A DNA stretch of 64,000 bases from assembly GCF_029910235.1 (NCBI RefSeq), contig NZ_CP112874.1, positions 496,001 through 560,000 of the forward strand. The letters run 5' to 3'. The stretch is from Pseudanabaena galeata CCNP1313. Lineage in GTDB: Bacteria > Cyanobacteriota > Cyanobacteriia > Pseudanabaenales > Pseudanabaenaceae. The notes below the pieces were generated by a model. That model ran no database searches. It saw nothing but the letters and a program-made list of their open reading frames with translations, and had not been told where the DNA came from. Shown here piece by piece: positions 35,415 to 44,756 of the stretch (position 1 is the stretch's first letter; the number at the start of each line of letters is the position of its first letter). The translations under genes and the position numbers were made by a program.

Positions 35415-37463
35415 TTGATCTTCATGCAGAAACCTAAACTCCCTAAAAATGAAAGCGATCGCCTAGAAGCTCTCAATCGCTACCATATTCTTGATACCTT
35501 ACCAGAACAAGAATATGACGACTTGACGCGACTAGCTGCGGAGATTTGTGGCACTCCGATCGCCTTAATATCATTAATTGATCGTGATCGACAATGGTTT
35601 AAGTCAAAAGTGGGTTTGGATGTGTCGGAAACGTCACGCGATATCTCCTTTTGTGGTCATGCAGTTGCCGATAGTGCCTTCTTAAATGTTCCTGATACAA
35701 CCCAAGATGCTCGTTTTGCTGACAATCCTCTGGTGGCAAAAGATCCGAGTATTCGCTTTTATGCGGGTATGCCCTTAAAGACATCAGATAATTTTACTCT
35801 AGGGACTTTGTGTGTCATCGATCAACAGCCTAGAAATCTGACCGAAAAACAAATTCGACAATTAGAATCTCTCAGTCGGCTAGTGATTAGCCTGTTGGAA
35901 TTGCGCCGCAGTAATGCAACTCGCAAAGCAGTAGAAGATGCGTTAGATGAACAATATAAACAGGAAGTCTTGCTTGCAGAAATCACCCAAAGAATTAGGC
36001 AATCTCTTAATTTAGATGCTATTTTCCAAATTGCCGCTCAAGAACTTCGTCAATCTATGAATGCAGATCGCATCGGTATATTTAAGTTCGATCCAGATTC
36101 TAACTGCTGCGACGGAGAATTCGTATCTGAATCTGTAATAGCAGGATTTGATTCGGTAATCGCATTGAAGATCCATGATCATTGCTTTGGCGATCAATAT
36201 GCTTCGTATTATAAAGAAGGTCGCATACAGGTTATAAATAACATTAACGAAGCGGGACTCACAGACTGTCATCAAGATATTTTACAGCGATTTCAAGTTG
36301 TTTCTAATTTAGTAGTCCCCATCATACAGATAGAGAATTTGTGGGGTTTGCTCTGTATTCACCAATGTTCAGCACCACGTCATTGGCAAGACTCCGAGAT
36401 TAATTTTGCAAGGCGAATTGCTAGCCAGTTAGAGATAGCCATTAAACAAGCCAGCTTATTTGAACTGTTAGAACAAGATCTCTTAGAACGAGAAAAGGAA
36501 GCCGACGCTAGAAAAATTCTACTGGCAGAACTTCAAGAAAGTGAATCCCGATATCGTTCAGTCATTACCAGTATGTCTGAAGGCATCGTATTGCAACAGG
36601 CCGACGGGCAAATTACTGCTTGTAATGAAAGCGCGGAAAAGATCTTGGGATTATCCGCAGATCAGATGCGAGGGCTTAAGTCCGTTGATTTTGAAAGAAC
36701 GACAATTCGAGAGGATGGCTCGATTTTTTTGAGTGAAGATCATCCCGCTATGGTTACGCTCAGAACTGGACAACCACAAATCAACGTAATTATGGGAATC
36801 TGTAAGGAAGACCGTCCGACAAGATGGATATCGATTAATTCCCAACCTTTATGTCATCCCGAGCAGACAGCCCCTTATGCTGTAGTAGCTTCTTTTACCG
36901 ATATCACAGAAAAAAAATCAGCTCAAGAAATGCTAAAAATTGAAGCGGAGTTAGCTCATGTTAGATCTTTAACTGATGGATTAACTCAAGTTGCTAATCG
37001 GCGCTGTTTTGATGATCGCTTACAAACAGAATGGCAACGTTCAGTAAGAGAAAAACAAAGTCTTTCCCTAATTTTCTTAGATATTGATTATTTCAAACTC
37101 TACAATGATTGCTATGGACATCAAGCAGGAGATACTTGCTTAATTCAAGTCGCACAAACTGCCGCTAGTCAACTCAAACGTCCTGCGGATCTTTTTGCCC
37201 GATATGGAGGCGAAGAGTTTGTGGTGATTCTACCCAATACGGATATGAAAGGTGCGATCGCCGTTGTCGAATTAATCCAACATGCTATTCATGATTTAAA
37301 AATTCCTCACGAGGCCTCTAAAGTCAGTCCTAATGTGACAATTAGCTTAGGTATTGCCAGCATCATTCCCACTCAAGAACAATCTCTTGAAGATCTCATC
37401 GCGATCGCCGACAAAAATCTCTATCAGGCAAAACAACAAGGACGAGATCGTTTTTATTGTTAG
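35415..37463 (+). CDS. GAF-GAF(cyanobacteriochrome-like)-PAS-GGDEF diguanylate cyclase
   Basis: A 682-residue soluble sensor. The first GAF (about 25-165) is of the common ILDTLPEQEYDDLTRLA type. The second GAF (about 190-345) resembles cyanobacteriochrome photosensory domains: a DxCF-type motif IHDHCFGDQY (Cys257) and a canonical chromophore-site motif DCHQDILQRFQVVSNLVVPI (Cys285). A PAS domain follows (about 375-500), then GGDEF with GLTQVANRRCFDD and active-site GGEEF at 598-602. The output is c-di-GMP synthesis. Bilin binding is an inference from the two cysteines. The ATG at 35424 is an alternative start. Confidence 0.88.
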   Translation: MIFMQKPKLPKNESDRLEALNRYHILDTLPEQEYDDLTRLAAEICGTPIALISLIDRDRQWFKSKVGLDVSETSRDISFCGHAVADSAFLNVPDTTQDARFADNPLVAKDPSIRFYAGMPLKTSDNFTLGTLCVIDQQPRNLTEKQIRQLESLSRLVISLLELRRSNATRKAVEDALDEQYKQEVLLAEITQRIRQSLNLDAIFQIAAQELRQSMNADRIGIFKFDPDSNCCDGEFVSESVIAGFDSVIALKIHDHCFGDQYASYYKEGRIQVINNINEAGLTDCHQDILQRFQVVSNLVVPIIQIENLWGLLCIHQCSAPRHWQDSEINFARRIASQLEIAIKQASLFELLEQDLLEREKEADARKILLAELQESESRYRSVITSMSEGIVLQQADGQITACNESAEKILGLSADQMRGLKSVDFERTTIREDGSIFLSEDHPAMVTLRTGQPQINVIMGICKEDRPTRWISINSQPLCHPEQTAPYAVVASFTDITEKKSAQEMLKIEAELAHVRSLTDGLTQVANRRCFDDRLQTEWQRSVREKQSLSLIFLDIDYFKLYNDCYGHQAGDTCLIQVAQTAASQLKRPADLFARYGGEEFVVILPNTDMKGAIAVVELIQHAIHDLKIPHEASKVSPNVTISLGIASIIPTQEQSLEDLIAIADKNLYQAKQQGRDRFYC

Positions 37464-37524
37464 GCAAGTTAAGTAAGTAGAGGATGGGTTTTATGAACAG
37501 TCTACTTTTTGTTTTTTTTATAAC

Positions 37525-37634
37525 GTGAGTTCGATATAGCCATTTGTGCCGCGCTTCGCGCGGCACAAATGGCGCAAAATGGTAAAAATTGCTTTGCAAT
37601 TTTTACCATTTTGCGCCATTTGTCGAACTGACGT
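37525..37634. repeat. MITE, family C (inverted copy)
   Basis: GTGAGTTCGATATAGCCATT at the left and CATTTGTCGAACTGACGT at the right, the reverse of the 35147 copy, again with two internal hairpins. No clear target duplication is visible here. Confidence 0.88.
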
Positions 37635-37705
37635 TAATATAGTCAGCCGTAGGCGGTATATTTGTTGCAATCTCAAAAACCTGCTTGCATCTAAGCTGTT
37701 AAATT

Positions 37706-39199
37706 ATGAGCTTTGCCTCAAAACTCAGGACTGCGATCGCTACTAATCAGAGCATTTTATGTTTGGGACTTGATCCAAATCCTGAAGTGATGCCTGACAA
37801 GTACAAGGCAAGATATGACTCGGAAATGAAGTCTGGCGCATATCCCGATCACGCTGCCTATCTGTGGGAATGGATGAACTTTATCATTCAATCCACGGCT
37901 GATCTGGTCTGTGCCTATAAGCCAACTTTAGGATTTTATACAGCGTTAGGGGCGGGCGGATTAGAGCTACTAGCCAAGACCTTAGCCGCTATTCCTCCAG
38001 AGATTCCGATCATTCTTGATGCTAAACATGCGGATCTCAATAGCAGCACAGTGATGGCAAAGACTGCCTTCGAGCAGTGGGGTGTGGATGCGATTACTTT
38101 GAGTCCTTATGTGGGACAAGATTTGGCGGCACGATTTTTGATGTATCCCGATAAAGCCATTTTTGTGAGTTGCTATTCATCGAATACAACTGCTCAAGAT
38201 TTTCAAGAATATCCCAATCCAGAGCAGCCCTTATATCTAAATGTGGTGCAAAACTGTCAAGCTTGGGCAGGAATGGATAATTTAGCCCTAGAGATTGGAG
38301 CGGCAAATCCTGAAGCTTTGGCAAAGGTGCGATCGCTGGCTCCTGAGCGCTTAATCTTAGCGAGAAGTATCTGGGCAAATAGTCAAGGCAGTGGTCAGCG
38401 CATCGAAAACTTAGCGGCTATTCTCAATGCTGGGCTAGATGCCAATGGTGGTGGCTTAATTTTGCCTGTGAATCAAGATGCGCTGGCGATCGGTGAACCC
38501 GCACAATTAGTGCGATCGCTACGGGATGAGGTCAATCAAGCGATCGCTTTGACTAAGCATCAGCGTCCCACCTGCGATCTATGGATGCCCAATGTTTGTT
38601 TGCTCGATCAAGCAGGACATCCCCATGCCAATCTGATCTTGCAGTTGTTTGATATTGGCTGCATTACCTTTGAAGAAACCGTGCAAGCCTCTGGTCAAAT
38701 TTTCCCCTATTACATCGATTTACGGCGAATTATTTCCAATCCTCAAGTATTTGATGCGGTAATCGGCACATATGCCGAGATCTTGCAAGATCTGAAATTT
38801 GATCGCATTGCAGGGATTCCCTACGGCTCATTACCTACAGCTTCGGGGCTAGCATTGCGTTTAAATTTCCCATTAATTTTTCCGCGTAAGGAGGTGAAAG
38901 CCTATGGAGCCAGACGCTTGATTGAAGGCAATTATGAAGCTGGTGAAACTATAGTTGTAGTTGATGATATTTTGATTTCGGGCAAGAGTGCGATCGAGGG
39001 GGCGCAAAAAATTGAAAGCTGCGGCCTAAAGGTCTGTGATATCGTCGTATTTATCGATCATGAGTCGGGAGTATGCGATCGCCTCCAAAAAAGTGGATAT
39101 TCACCCCATGCGGTGTTAAAAATCTCTGAAATAAATGAGACACTATACCAATCTGGGCGTATAACTGAGAAACAATTTATTGCTTTATCGCATTCTTAA
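37706..39199 (+). CDS. pyrF: Bifunctional OMP decarboxylase / orotate phosphoribosyltransferase
   Basis: A cyanobacterial PyrF-PyrE fusion making UMP from orotate. Residues 1-275 are a type 2 OMP decarboxylase with LCLGLDPNPEVMP (about 19) and the active-site lysine motif ILDAKHADLNSST (about 92). Residues about 290-497 are the OPRTase, with GIPYGSLPTASGLAL and the PRPP-binding loop VVVDDILISGKSA (about 415). It starts at ATG (MSFASKLRT). The first codons and the upstream 55 bp are duplicated at 35092-35300. Confidence 0.95.
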   Translation: MSFASKLRTAIATNQSILCLGLDPNPEVMPDKYKARYDSEMKSGAYPDHAAYLWEWMNFIIQSTADLVCAYKPTLGFYTALGAGGLELLAKTLAAIPPEIPIILDAKHADLNSSTVMAKTAFEQWGVDAITLSPYVGQDLAARFLMYPDKAIFVSCYSSNTTAQDFQEYPNPEQPLYLNVVQNCQAWAGMDNLALEIGAANPEALAKVRSLAPERLILARSIWANSQGSGQRIENLAAILNAGLDANGGGLILPVNQDALAIGEPAQLVRSLRDEVNQAIALTKHQRPTCDLWMPNVCLLDQAGHPHANLILQLFDIGCITFEETVQASGQIFPYYIDLRRIISNPQVFDAVIGTYAEILQDLKFDRIAGIPYGSLPTASGLALRLNFPLIFPRKEVKAYGARRLIEGNYEAGETIVVVDDILISGKSAIEGAQKIESCGLKVCDIVVFIDHESGVCDRLQKSGYSPHAVLKISEINETLYQSGRITEKQFIALSHS

Positions 39200-39287
39200 A
39201 GCGCTTTGCGCTCAAACCAAAACATAATAGATTTTTTGAAAGTGTTGCTTAGCAACACTTTCAAAAAATCTATTATGTTTTGGTATA
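39199..39287. repeat. Hairpin repeat, family E
   Basis: Begins AAAGCGCTTTGCGCTCAAAC. A long stem AATAGATTTTTTGAAAGTGT / ACACTTTCAAAAAATCTATT follows, then ATGTTTTGGTATAA. It lies right after the pyrF stop and could also end transcription. Confidence 0.8.
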
Positions 39288-39366
39288 AATATCACGAATA
39301 TAAATTTGTCTACGACAAATTTATATTCGCAAAACCATCGTTACAGATTATTGATTAGAGTTACGC

Positions 39367-40242
39367 ATGTTCAAAAGAATTAGTCTGTTACTTGTTTCTG
39401 TGGCAGTTGCAACGCTTGCGCCGATCGCCAATCCTGCGATGGCTGCCCAATCATCGAAACCTGCCCCTGCTGAACTGGAAAATATCGTATTTGCGCTGGA
39501 CAAAGCCGCCAGTAAGCAAGATATTGAAACAGTGATGAAATATTATGCTCCAACTTTTAATCATTCCGATGGGCTAACCCGCGATCGCTACAAGCAGACT
39601 TTGAGCGAACTCTGGCAACGCTATAAAAACATTACCTATCGCACCGAAATCTCCAAATGGGAAAAACAAGGCGACTTGATTACTGCGGAAACAGTAACGA
39701 TGGTGCAAGGGATGCGTGGGGCTGAGAATGACAACTTCAAGTTAGATGCAAGGTTGATTTCGACGCAGACCTATAAAAATATCAATGGACAGCTTCAGGT
39801 TGTATCGCAGCAAGTTTTAGCAGAACAGTCTTCGCTGAGCACGGGTGATGCACCACCGCCCGTTAAACTGAAAATGCCTGAACTAATAGGCGTAGGTCGG
39901 CAGTATGTCCTTGATGCGATCGTCACCGAGCCACTTGGGACAAGTTTATTGCTAGGGGCGGCGATCGAGGAACCTGTCGAAGCGAAGAATTATCTAAATG
40001 AAAACATGATCAATCTGCGTCCATTGCGTGCAGGTGGACTATTCAAAATTGGTCAGGCTCCTTTTTCGTCAGGCGATCGCTGGGTTTCGGTAGTGTTGGT
40101 ACGTGAGTCGGGCATTACGATCACTAGCCAGCGCTTGCGAGTTAGCAAAGATTTCACGGGCAATCAATATACTCCTTTACCTGAGCCAGATACGACTCCT
40201 AGCCGTGTCCGTCCACGCCCTAACAATAATCAAACCCTCTAA
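39367..40242 (+). CDS. Secreted NTF2-like hypothetical protein
   Basis: A 291-residue protein with a signal peptide (MFKRISLLLVSVAVATLAPI, cleavage near AMA-AQ at about residue 27). A nuclear-transport-factor-2-like (SnoaL-type) cone fold follows at about 35-150: ASKQDIETVMKYYAPTFNHS, then DGLTRDRYKQTLSELWQRY. The C-terminal beta-rich half (about 165-270) is unrecognised, and the tail is rich in Pro and Arg. It is probably a periplasmic ligand-binding or stress protein; no specific function can be given. Confidence 0.65.
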   Translation: MFKRISLLLVSVAVATLAPIANPAMAAQSSKPAPAELENIVFALDKAASKQDIETVMKYYAPTFNHSDGLTRDRYKQTLSELWQRYKNITYRTEISKWEKQGDLITAETVTMVQGMRGAENDNFKLDARLISTQTYKNINGQLQVVSQQVLAEQSSLSTGDAPPPVKLKMPELIGVGRQYVLDAIVTEPLGTSLLLGAAIEEPVEAKNYLNENMINLRPLRAGGLFKIGQAPFSSGDRWVSVVLVRESGITITSQRLRVSKDFTGNQYTPLPEPDTTPSRVRPRPNNNQTL

Positions 40243-40247
40243 ATTTC

Positions 40248-40282
40248 AAAGAAAAGGCGGCGCGATGCGCCGCCCTTTCTTT
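40248..40282 (+). terminator. Terminator
   Basis: AAAGAAAAGGCGGCGC / GCGCCGCCCTTTCTTT hairpin followed by T residues, downstream of the NTF2-like gene. Confidence 0.85.
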
Positions 40283-40285
40283 TTA

Positions 40286-40394
40286 ACGTCAGTTCGACGA
40301 AAGCAAAAAATGGTAAGAATCGCTAAGCGATTCTTACCATTTTTTGCCATTTGCGGCGTGCGAAGCACGCCGCAAATGGCTATATCGAACTCAC
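40286..40394. repeat. MITE, family C, with 8-bp target duplication
   Basis: ACGTCAGTTCGACG ... TATCGAACTCAC, 109 bp, identical layout to 35147. TCTTTTTA occurs on both sides (ending at 40285 and at 40396-40403), consistent with an 8-9 bp target duplication. Confidence 0.88.
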
Positions 40395-40424
40395 GTCTTT
40401 TTAGAAACTATTTAAGAATTGTCT

Positions 40425-40503
40425 AGATCCCCCCCAGCCCCCCTTAAAAAGGGGGGAGAATTAAATTCTTCCCCCTTTTTAAGGGGGATTGAGGGGGATC
40501 TCT
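40425..40503. repeat. Poly-C/poly-G hairpin repeat, family H
   Basis: GCCCCCCTTAAAAAGGGGGG followed by an inverted CCCCCTTTTTAAGGGGGATT. A second copy lies at 42490-42568. No coding sense. Confidence 0.8.
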
Positions 40504-40546
40504 TAGAACTTTTGACCGCAGCAAGTACTTCTTAAAATGGTTACTT

Positions 40547-40580
40547 AAATAAAAAAGCACCCGAAGGGTGCTTTTTTATT
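40547..40580 (-). terminator. Terminator
   Basis: AAAAAAGCACCC GAA GGGTGCTTTTTT hairpin at the 3' end of the minus-strand gene; its T-tract contributes the TAA stop. Confidence 0.88.
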
Positions 40581-41181
40581 AATTGCCAAATCGAGGTGGT
40601 GGTGGCTCGACTTTAAAAATGGTTTTCCAAGCTTCTACTGTGCCTGCGCCAATTGGAAAGTCTGTGGTTTGATCATTGTTCCACACAGCCCTAATCGTCG
40701 TATTGCCTGCGGGTAAACTTGTTAGAGCAGCAGCTAGCTCAGGATCAACCTCACCATCGGTATAGGTGTAAATCTTGCCTTGAACACTAAATAAAAGCGC
40801 TTTGGGCGATCGCGATCGCGATCGCTTTTCATAAACAGGCTCTTGATCGCTATAGCGTTGATTAATGTAGCGATCTTTGTGCCAGACGCGACGATTTTTC
40901 CAAACTCGGCGATAACCGACTACATCTGACCAATATTCCGTATATGTTGCTTTAATCCCCTGCTTTGACCAACTGGAAACAAAGGCAAAGTTATCGGTAA
41001 AGTGCTTGTCATAAACAAGTTTGCCATCAAAGGGATTTTCAACAATACTCGACCAAGGTACATTAGCGTCTTGGCTCACGGATACAGGTGTTACCGCAAA
41101 AGCACTAGGGGCGATCGCCAACAGTAGACCGATGCTCATTCCCCAAGCACTAATTCTCCAATCTAAGTATTTGTGGCGCAT
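40579..41181 (-). CDS. Secreted hypothetical protein
   Basis: A 200-residue protein of unknown function starting at ATG 41181 (MRHKYLDWR), with a signal peptide ending at SAFA-VT near residue 30. The mature part is rich in Trp, Tyr and Arg: SSWSKQGIKATYTEYWSDVV then VWKNRRVWHKDRYINQRY. The RSRSRSP stretch is encoded by three overlapping HIP1 octamers at 40806-40825. An upstream reading to 41262 has no support. It is monocistronic with its own terminator. Confidence 0.65.
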   Translation of the reverse strand: MRHKYLDWRISAWGMSIGLLLAIAPSAFAVTPVSVSQDANVPWSSIVENPFDGKLVYDKHFTDNFAFVSSWSKQGIKATYTEYWSDVVGYRRVWKNRRVWHKDRYINQRYSDQEPVYEKRSRSRSPKALLFSVQGKIYTYTDGEVDPELAAALTSLPAGNTTIRAVWNNDQTTDFPIGAGTVEAWKTIFKVEPPPPRFGN

Positions 41182-41232
41182 AGTATAGCTAACTAAATGG
41201 ATAATATAGATGCTTTTGAGCAGCCATTTGTT

Positions 41233-41339
41233 CCTAAGTACTTGTGCAAAATAAATTACCAAAACCCGTAAAGTTGCGCCCCGAAGGGGCGCAACTTTAC
41301 GGGTTTTGCTTTGTAATTTATTTTGCCTAGCTACTTATA
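41233..41339. repeat. Hairpin repeat related to family B
   Basis: Left end CCTAAGTACTTGTGCAAAAT, right end TTTTGCCTAGCTACTTA. Central hairpin CCCGTAAAGTTGCGCC / GGCGCAACTTTACGGG around a GAAG loop. Confidence 0.75.
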
Positions 41340-41350
41340 TTCTAATTACA

Positions 41351-41421
41351 GCGCTTTGCGCTCAAACCAAGAAAAATTTTGAAAGCTTTGCAAAGCAAAG
41401 CTTTCAAAATTTTTCTTGTGG
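41351..41421. repeat. Hairpin repeat related to family E
   Basis: GCGCTTTGCGCTCAAACC followed by AAGAAAAATTTTGAAAGC and its inverted complement; the left part equals the left part of the 39199 copy. Confidence 0.75.
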
Positions 41422-41456
41422 TTTCTCTGATCAGCAATTGCTTTGCACAGCCACTA

Positions 41457-41487
41457 TTGACTCTACCCTTAGGGGATAGTGTGTAAT
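41457..41487 (+). promoter_or_regulatory. MerR-type promoter/operator
   Basis: TTGACT at 41457-41462 and TGTAAT at 41482-41487 are separated by 19 bp, the over-long spacing typical of MerR-controlled promoters. The spacer contains a near-palindrome CTACCCTTAGGGGATAG. It lies 30 bp before a MerR-family gene, so autoregulation is the simplest reading. Confidence 0.85.
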
Positions 41488-41516
41488 CACAACAAGAGGT
41501 TGATGAGGTCAACGAA

Positions 41517-42329
41517 ATGCTCAAAATTGGAGATTTTTCTAAACTCAGTCAGGTGACTATTAAAGCCCTACGCCTCTATGACGAAATGGGTTTACTTAAG
41601 CCAATCTCCGTCGATCGCTTTACGGCATATCGCTTTTATTCGGCGACTCAATTACCGAGACTCAATCGTATCCTCGCCTTCAAAGACTTGGGATTCTCTT
41701 TAGAGCAAATTTCTCAACTGCTCAATGAAGAGATTTCTCCTGAACAGATGCGCGGAATGTTACGACTGAAGCAAGCTGATTTGCAACAGCAGATTGAGCA
41801 GGAACAAGGGCGATTGGTGAGAGTAGCAGCCCGTCTTAAACAAATAGAACAGGAGGATGTTATGTCTGATTACGAAGTTGTGATTAAGAAATTTGAACCG
41901 ATTACAGTTGCTTCAATCCGCGAGGTTTTGCCTAATTATGCGGCGATCGCTAAGCTCTTTCAAGAGCTATATCAGTATCTCGCGCAGCAAGGCGTTACTA
42001 AGTTTGAGTATGATGCGGGGATCTGGCATGACTCTGGATATAGGGAGAGCGATATCGATGGTGAGGCAGTTGTGTCTGTGCCTACTTCGGTCAAAGGGAC
42101 CGATCGCATTAAGGTCTATGAGCTTCAGGGATATGAGGCGATCGCCTGTGTGGTTCATCATGGTAGCTACAGCACTCTTAATAATGGTTATCAACATCTG
42201 CTAACTTGGATTGAGAATAATGGCTATCGCTGCATCGGAGCAAACCGTGAGTTCTATATCCAAGGTGGGGCTGAGTTAGATAATGAATCTTACATTACTG
42301 AGATTCAATTCCCAATCGAGAAAATTTAA
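41517..42329 (+). CDS. MerR family regulator with GyrI-like effector domain
   Basis: A BmrR/BltR-type multidrug-sensing transcription activator. Residues 1-70 form the MerR winged helix: IGDFSKLSQVTIKALRLYDE and YRFYSATQLPRLNRI. A coiled-coil dimerisation helix covers about 75-115, and a GyrI-like/AraC effector-binding domain about 120-270 (IKKFEPITVASIREVLPNY, FYIQGGAELDNESYITEIQ). No Cys cluster is visible, so the ligand is probably an organic cation, not a metal. No adjacent efflux gene is seen. Confidence 0.93.
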   Translation: MLKIGDFSKLSQVTIKALRLYDEMGLLKPISVDRFTAYRFYSATQLPRLNRILAFKDLGFSLEQISQLLNEEISPEQMRGMLRLKQADLQQQIEQEQGRLVRVAARLKQIEQEDVMSDYEVVIKKFEPITVASIREVLPNYAAIAKLFQELYQYLAQQGVTKFEYDAGIWHDSGYRESDIDGEAVVSVPTSVKGTDRIKVYELQGYEAIACVVHHGSYSTLNNGYQHLLTWIENNGYRCIGANREFYIQGGAELDNESYITEIQFPIEKI

Positions 42330-42365
42330 GTACCAAGCGCTGTAGGATTGCTATACAGTCGGCTT

Positions 42366-42441
42366 CACAAGAGATTTTTTGAAAGTGTTACTGCTTGACC
42401 CTTTCAGAAAATCTCTTGGTTTGGATTTAAGCGCAAAGCGT
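42366..42441. repeat. Hairpin repeat, family E (inverted, degraded)
   Basis: AAGAGATTTTTTGAAAGTGT with partner CTTTCAGAAAATCTCTTGGT, followed by TTTAAGCGCAAAGCG. Confidence 0.7.
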
Positions 42442-42489
42442 TTTAAGAGTGTGTTTGAGAAGTACCTGTTCAGCGTAAATTTCTGTTTT

Positions 42490-42568
42490 TACCCCCCTTA
42501 ATCCCCCCTTGCAAAGGGGGGAAACTTAAATTCTCACCCTTTGCAAGGGGGAGTTAGAGGGGGTAAAA
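42490..42568. repeat. Poly-C/poly-G hairpin repeat, family H
   Basis: CCCCTTAATCCCCCCTTGCA and inverted CTTTGCAAGGGGGAGTTAGA; matches the copy at 40425 in design. Confidence 0.8.
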
Positions 42569-42663
42569 AACTTCTCAAACACGCTCTAAAGACCAAACTC
42601 AGTGAGGGTTGTAAAAGCACAAAATGGCTATGTCATCCTGTGTTTTGGTATAAAATATCGATT

Positions 42664-43479
42664 ATGAATTATTTTCCTGATCATCGATATTTTGCTTACC
42701 TTACGTCACCCGCGATCGCCTCAATGCCAGACAAGCAAAATGCGGTGATTATCCAACCCATGGGGGCGATCGAGCAGCATGGCGCACATTTACCGTTGAT
42801 TGTCGATGCGGCGATTAGTATTGGCGTGCTAGCAAAGGCTTTAGAAAAATTAGACCCAGCCATTCCCGCCTATGCTTTGCCCCCTCTGTACTATGGCAAA
42901 TCGAATGAGCATAGTACTTTTGCGGGTACAATTACGATGCGATCGCAGACAATGTTGGCAGTCTTAACCGATATTGCCGAAAGTGTCTATCGAGCAGGAT
43001 TTCGGAAGTTGGCTCTGATGAATTCTCACGGGGGGCAGCCGCAGATTTTGGAAATAATTGCTCGTGATCTCCATGATAAATATCCTGATTTTGCGATTTT
43101 TCCACTTTTTACATGGCGCGTTCCCAATGTGGCTAAGGATTTATTGACTGAAAAGGAATTAGAATTTGGAATTCATGGTGGTGATGCTGAAACCAGTCTA
43201 ATGTTGGCGCTTTTGCCTGAACAGGTACAAATGGACAAGGCAGTTACCGAATATCCCTATGGATTACCTGAGCATAGTTTACTCAGTATGGAATCGGCAA
43301 ACCCTTTTGCTTGGGTAATGCGTGATTTGACGAAAAGCGGCGTATTGGGGGATGCTAAAGCGGCGACCCTAGAAAAAGGTGAAAAGATTCTTGATTCTTT
43401 AGTTGATGGTTGGGTGCAATTGATCGAAGATATTTATAAATTTGAGCAACCGAAGGCGTATGGCAATCATCTCCTCTAA
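42664..43479 (+). CDS. Creatininase family amidohydrolase
   Basis: A zinc-dependent creatininase-fold hydrolase (the family includes creatinine amidohydrolase, MftE-like and FAPy deformylase-like enzymes). From ATG 42664 ([10 protein letters not shown]) it has 271 residues with metal motifs [19 protein letters not shown] (Glu, His, Asp; about 36-54), [12 protein letters not shown] (about 120) and [14 protein letters not shown] (His, Glu; about 165). Substrate unknown. Its last 20 bases overlap the start of ruvB, suggesting co-translation. Confidence 0.85.
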   Translation: MNYFPDHRYFAYLTSPAIASMPDKQNAVIIQPMGAIEQHGAHLPLIVDAAISIGVLAKALEKLDPAIPAYALPPLYYGKSNEHSTFAGTITMRSQTMLAVLTDIAESVYRAGFRKLALMNSHGGQPQILEIIARDLHDKYPDFAIFPLFTWRVPNVAKDLLTEKELEFGIHGGDAETSLMLALLPEQVQMDKAVTEYPYGLPEHSLLSMESANPFAWVMRDLTKSGVLGDAKAATLEKGEKILDSLVDGWVQLIEDIYKFEQPKAYGNHLL

Positions 43480-44692
43480 ACCAAGTCCCAATCCTGAAGG
43501 CGATCGCCTTGCGAATCAGGTTGACCCTCCAAATCCATCGGCAGCAATTCCTGAAAAGACATCGGATAAAAAATCAACCTCCCGATCGTCTAAGAAATCC
43601 GCTAAAAAAGAAGTAACATCGCCCGAAATGCAGCAGGCATTAGATTTACTGCAAGCAGAAGCAACGCCAGAGGAAAAACTAGAAGATCAACTAGCAAAAG
43701 ATACTCCCACTCAATTTTCGGGTGACATCAATATTCGTCCCAAAAATCTCGAAGACTACATTGGACAGAAAGATTTAAAAGAACTGCTTCATATTGCGAT
43801 CGCGGCGGCGAAGTCACGGTCATCCGCTCTCGATCATTTGCTGTTATATGGCCCTCCTGGATTAGGGAAAACTTCTCTTGCGCTGATCATCGCTCAAGAG
43901 ATGGGCGTGCAATGTAAAATCACCTCGGCTCCAGCCCTAGAGCGACCCCGTGATGTGGCAGGTTTGTTGGTTTCTCTGCAACAGGGAGACATTCTCTTTA
44001 TTGATGAAATCCATCGTTTACCGAGCGTGACCGAGGAGATTCTCTATCCTGCGATGGAAGATTATCGCCTAGATATTACGATTGGGAAAGGTCAAGGAGC
44101 GAGGATTCGCAGTGTGCAGTTAAATAAATTTACACTGATTGGGGCAACTACGAGAATAGGGGCTTTGTCTTCGCCATTGCGCGATCGCTTTGGCTTTGTG
44201 CAGCATTTTCGCTTTTATGAGCAGGATGAACTAACACAGATTGTCTCTCGCAGTGCCAAGATCCTTGAGACTCCAATCCATGATGATGGCGCGATCGCGA
44301 TCGCCGCCCGATCAAGGGGTACGCCTCGGATTGCCAATCGTCTTTTAAAGAGAGTGCGGGACTATGCTGAAGTTAAGGCTAAGGGTGAACAGATTACAGG
44401 GGCGATCGCCGAATCAGCTCTGGAATTATTCAATGTTGATCCCAAAGGACTTGATTGGATTGATCGCAAATTGTTAACGGTGTTAATTGAGAACTTTAAC
44501 GGCGGCCCCGCAGGTTTGGATACCTTGGCGGCGGCGACGGGTGAGGATGCCCATACAATTGAAGAAGTGTATGAGCCGTATTTATTGCAGATTGGCTATA
44601 TCAATCGCACGCCTCGCGGTCGAGTGGCTACGGCGGCAGCATGGAAGCATTTAGGTTATTCTGTGCAAACGGCGATCGCGAGTTTGTTATAG
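43460..44692 (+). CDS. ruvB: Holliday junction DNA helicase RuvB
   Basis: The AAA+ motor that drives Holliday-junction branch migration with RuvA. From ATG 43460 it has 410 residues with a polar N-terminal extension of about 80 residues ([14 protein letters not shown]), then Walker [15 protein letters not shown], Walker [12 protein letters not shown], sensor [11 protein letters not shown], the Arg finger region LRDRFG and the C-terminal winged helix. An upstream TTG at 43442 is possible. The last 118 bp recur at 50575-50691. Confidence 0.95.
   Translation: MAIISSKPSPNPEGDRLANQVDPPNPSAAIPEKTSDKKSTSRSSKKSAKKEVTSPEMQQALDLLQAEATPEEKLEDQLAKDTPTQFSGDINIRPKNLEDYIGQKDLKELLHIAIAAAKSRSSALDHLLLYGPPGLGKTSLALIIAQEMGVQCKITSAPALERPRDVAGLLVSLQQGDILFIDEIHRLPSVTEEILYPAMEDYRLDITIGKGQGARIRSVQLNKFTLIGATTRIGALSSPLRDRFGFVQHFRFYEQDELTQIVSRSAKILETPIHDDGAIAIAARSRGTPRIANRLLKRVRDYAEVKAKGEQITGAIAESALELFNVDPKGLDWIDRKLLTVLIENFNGGPAGLDTLAAATGEDAHTIEEVYEPYLLQIGYINRTPRGRVATAAAWKHLGYSVQTAIASLL
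44574..44691 (+). repeat. Direct repeat, copy 1: 3' end of ruvB
   Basis: Runs from AGCCGTATTTATTGCAG to TTTGTTATA. It matches 50575-50691 with three substitutions and one missing base. The two copies bracket the TIR/CHAT/NUDIX cassette. Confidence 0.95.
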
Positions 44693-44756
44693 TGTGAGAT
44701 CGCTTTACTCTGAAATGCAAAGCAATATTTTGTTGAAATTATTACTTTGCAGGGTT

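Noticed and set aside
43442-43460. TTG 43442 as the ruvB start
   Set aside because: It would add MSNRRR and lie deeper inside the creatininase gene; the ATG at 43460 is closer to the expected start, though the other cannot be excluded.
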